A DNA stretch of 6,670 nucleotides from Actinomycetota bacterium. Its GTDB lineage: Bacteria; Actinomycetota; Coriobacteriia; Anaerosomatales; D1FN1-002. Below, piece after piece: positions 5,519 through 6,670 of the stretch. The notes beneath the pieces were generated by a model. It saw only the letters and a list, made by a program, of their open reading frames with translations, was not told where the DNA came from and searched no databases. The position numbers and the translations under genes were made by a program. The stretch covers positions 1-6,670 of the forward strand of contig VAUM01000083.1 in NCBI GenBank assembly GCA_005774595.1. Reading direction: 5' to 3'. The stretch's first letter is position 1. Every line of letters begins with the position of its first letter.

Positions 5519-6349
5519 TCACATGACCGCCTCTGCCACCGCCGTCAGCGTCGACCTCAGCGCCTCCGGGCGCCTGCTCTTGGAGTACATCTCGAAGACG
5601 ACCATGGCCGCGCCGTCGCTCGTTCCGATGACCGCGTAGCCGCGGGCGTTCGTGCCGAAGTACGCGTCCCGCCCGCCGACCTTCACGGTCGCCGCCGCCG
5701 ACGGGTAGGCGGACTTGACGTCCGAGGCGATCTTGTCCGAGGCCTGCGCCGCGTCCTTGAACTGCTCGGCCTGGATGACCAGCTGGACCACGTCACCCGA
5801 CGCGGTCGGATAGTAGACGCGGCTCACCGACAGCACATCGGGGACGACCGACTGTGCAGCGTACCCGGCGATCGAGTCCGGTACGTACTTAAGGAGGTTG
5901 ACCACCGGGCCGGCGGGCGTGTTCGTCGTGCCGCCGCTCGGAGTGCCCGACGGAGTCGACGGGCCGACGGCCGGAGGCGGGTCGTCACCGCCGCCGAGTG
6001 CGTCACGCTGCGACGCGGCGTTGCGGAAGGCGGGGTCGAGGCGGGCCACCTCGTCGAGCTTGGCCCGCGCCGCCTTCAGGTCGCCCGCGGCGATGTCCTC
6101 CTGTGCGCGGCGGTACAGGTCCTCGAGCTTGCGATGGGTGTCGCACACGACGGTGCTCGTCCGCACCGAGTACCTGCCGGCCTCCTTCTGGGGGACGACG
6201 AGCGTCTCGATCTGCTCGCTGACCACTTCACCGTACGTGCAGAGCACCTGAGTGCCCGACTGCAGCTCGACGGTCCTGGGCTTGCAGCCCGAGACCCCGG
6301 CCCCGGCGACGAGCAGGCCTGCGAGCGCTGCGGCGAAGAACCTCCTCAT
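5519..6349 (-). CDS. Lipoprotein with TPR-like segment and unassigned C-terminal domain
   Basis: This 276-residue protein is predicted to be anchored by lipid on the outer face of the cytoplasmic membrane. The signal peptide MRRFFAAALAGLLVAGAGVS leads to a lipobox VSGC with lipidated Cys22. Residues 30-72 contain Cys37 and Cys69, which could form a disulfide after export. A single TPR-like helical pair follows (74-117, with AGDLKAARAKLDEVARLDP). A Pro/Ser/Thr/Gly linker spans about 120-148. The C-terminal domain (149-276) alternates predicted strands and helices and has SDKIASDVKSAYPSAA and VGGRDAYFGTNARGYAVIG; I do not recognise the family. The ATG has GAGGAGG 7 bases upstream and overlaps the stop of the preceding gene as ATGA, so translation is probably coupled to it. 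No function can be assigned. Confidence 0.85.
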   Translation of the reverse strand: MRRFFAAALAGLLVAGAGVSGCKPRTVELQSGTQVLCTYGEVVSEQIETLVVPQKEAGRYSVRTSTVVCDTHRKLEDLYRRAQEDIAAGDLKAARAKLDEVARLDPAFRNAASQRDALGGGDDPPPAVGPSTPSGTPSGGTTNTPAGPVVNLLKYVPDSIAGYAAQSVVPDVLSVSRVYYPTASGDVVQLVIQAEQFKDAAQASDKIASDVKSAYPSAAATVKVGGRDAYFGTNARGYAVIGTSDGAAMVVFEMYSKSRRPEALRSTLTAVAEAVM

Positions 6350-6670
6350 GTGCCGTCCTCCTCAGCAGACCGACGCGCGTACGCACTGGCGACGCCCACG
6401 GCGACGAGCCCGGCGAGCGCAACACCGACAGCCGCCACCTGGAGCGGCGCGAACACCGGCTCGAACACCAGCCGAGCATACTCCGTACCGAAGTCCTGCT
6501 GAACGGCTGCAGGCAGCCACGTGTTCCAAGTGTGCAGCGGCACCGCGCGCAGGACGGGATAGGCAAGCGCGGCGACGATGCCGGCCACGACGGGACGGGC
6601 CGTCTCGATCGCGGACGCCGCCAGCCACACGGCGGCCACGACCGCGAGCCAGCCGCCGGCGGTCTCCCAC
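6346..6670 (-). CDS. C-terminal end of a membrane protein, start outside the window
   Basis: The frame is open from the window edge to TGA at 6346-6348, giving about 108 residues. It is rich in Ala and Val. Likely membrane segments are WLAVVAAVWLAASAI, ARPVVAGIVAALAYPVL and a third near the end (VAAVGVALAGLVAVGVASA). The third is followed by a charged tail (ARRSAEEDGT) that is probably cytoplasmic. A GTG at 6639 lies inside the frame, but it has no Shine-Dalgarno and a membrane-like sequence continues upstream of it, so I treat the gene as cut by the window. The stop overlaps the lipoprotein start (ATGA), which indicates an operon. I do not recognise the family; a channel, transporter or biogenesis protein are all possible. 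Confidence 0.65.
   Translation of the reverse strand, partial: WETAGGWLAVVAAVWLAASAIETARPVVAGIVAALAYPVLRAVPLHTWNTWLPAAVQQDFGTEYARLVFEPVFAPLQVAAVGVALAGLVAVGVASAYARRSAEEDGT

Noticed and set aside
1..6670. CRISPR array, tRNA, insertion sequence or multihaem cytochrome (CxxCH) genes
   Set aside because: No repeat-spacer pattern, cloverleaf, transposase or CxxCH motif was seen in any credible gene.

Overview
All recognisable genes in this window lie on the minus strand, so they are transcribed from high to low coordinates. The DNA is GC-rich with strongly GC-biased third codon positions. The genes carry clear Shine-Dalgarno sites and encode a Tat-exported uptake-type [NiFe] hydrogenase, a bacterial lipoprotein and membrane-anchored repeat proteins. 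This suggests a high-GC anaerobic or facultative bacterium. An anaerobic actinobacterial lineage would fit, but that is inference; nothing in the window fixes the taxon.

Layout in order of transcription. (1) 6670-6346: the C-terminal end of a small-residue-rich membrane protein that enters from outside the window. (2) 6349-5519: a lipoprotein with a short TPR-like segment, a Pro/Ser/Thr/Gly linker and an unassigned C-terminal domain; it starts in an ATGA overlap with the preceding gene. (3) A gap of about 140 bases with a plausible sigma-70-type promoter. (4) 5377-4295: a membrane-anchored protein with about seven TPR units. (5) 4278-2767, 16 bases later: a two-helix membrane protein with a six-repeat NHL beta-propeller predicted outside the membrane and a PIN-like C-terminal domain predicted in the cytoplasm. 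(6) 2766-2413: a 354-base intergenic region with three inverted repeats, including TGTAAC-N4-GTTACA. (7) 2412-1057: the hydrogenase small subunit with a Tat leader. (8) 1032-1: the first 344 residues of the hydrogenase large subunit; the gene continues out of the window.

How the parts fit. The two hydrogenase genes form an operon. The small subunit should carry the folded heterodimer through the Tat pathway, and the enzyme should feed electrons from H2 into a periplasmic or membrane acceptor that is not encoded here. The TPR and NHL genes look like one transcription unit and could form an extracytoplasmic protein-binding platform. A functional link to the hydrogenase rests only on adjacency and shared orientation.

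The most unusual points are the enlarged small subunit (long insertions around the Fe-S clusters and an HxxxC spacing at the distal-cluster ligand), the NHL propeller-transmembrane-PIN-like fusion, and the inverted-repeat-rich control region before the hydrogenase. I found no CRISPR array, mobile element, rRNA or tRNA.
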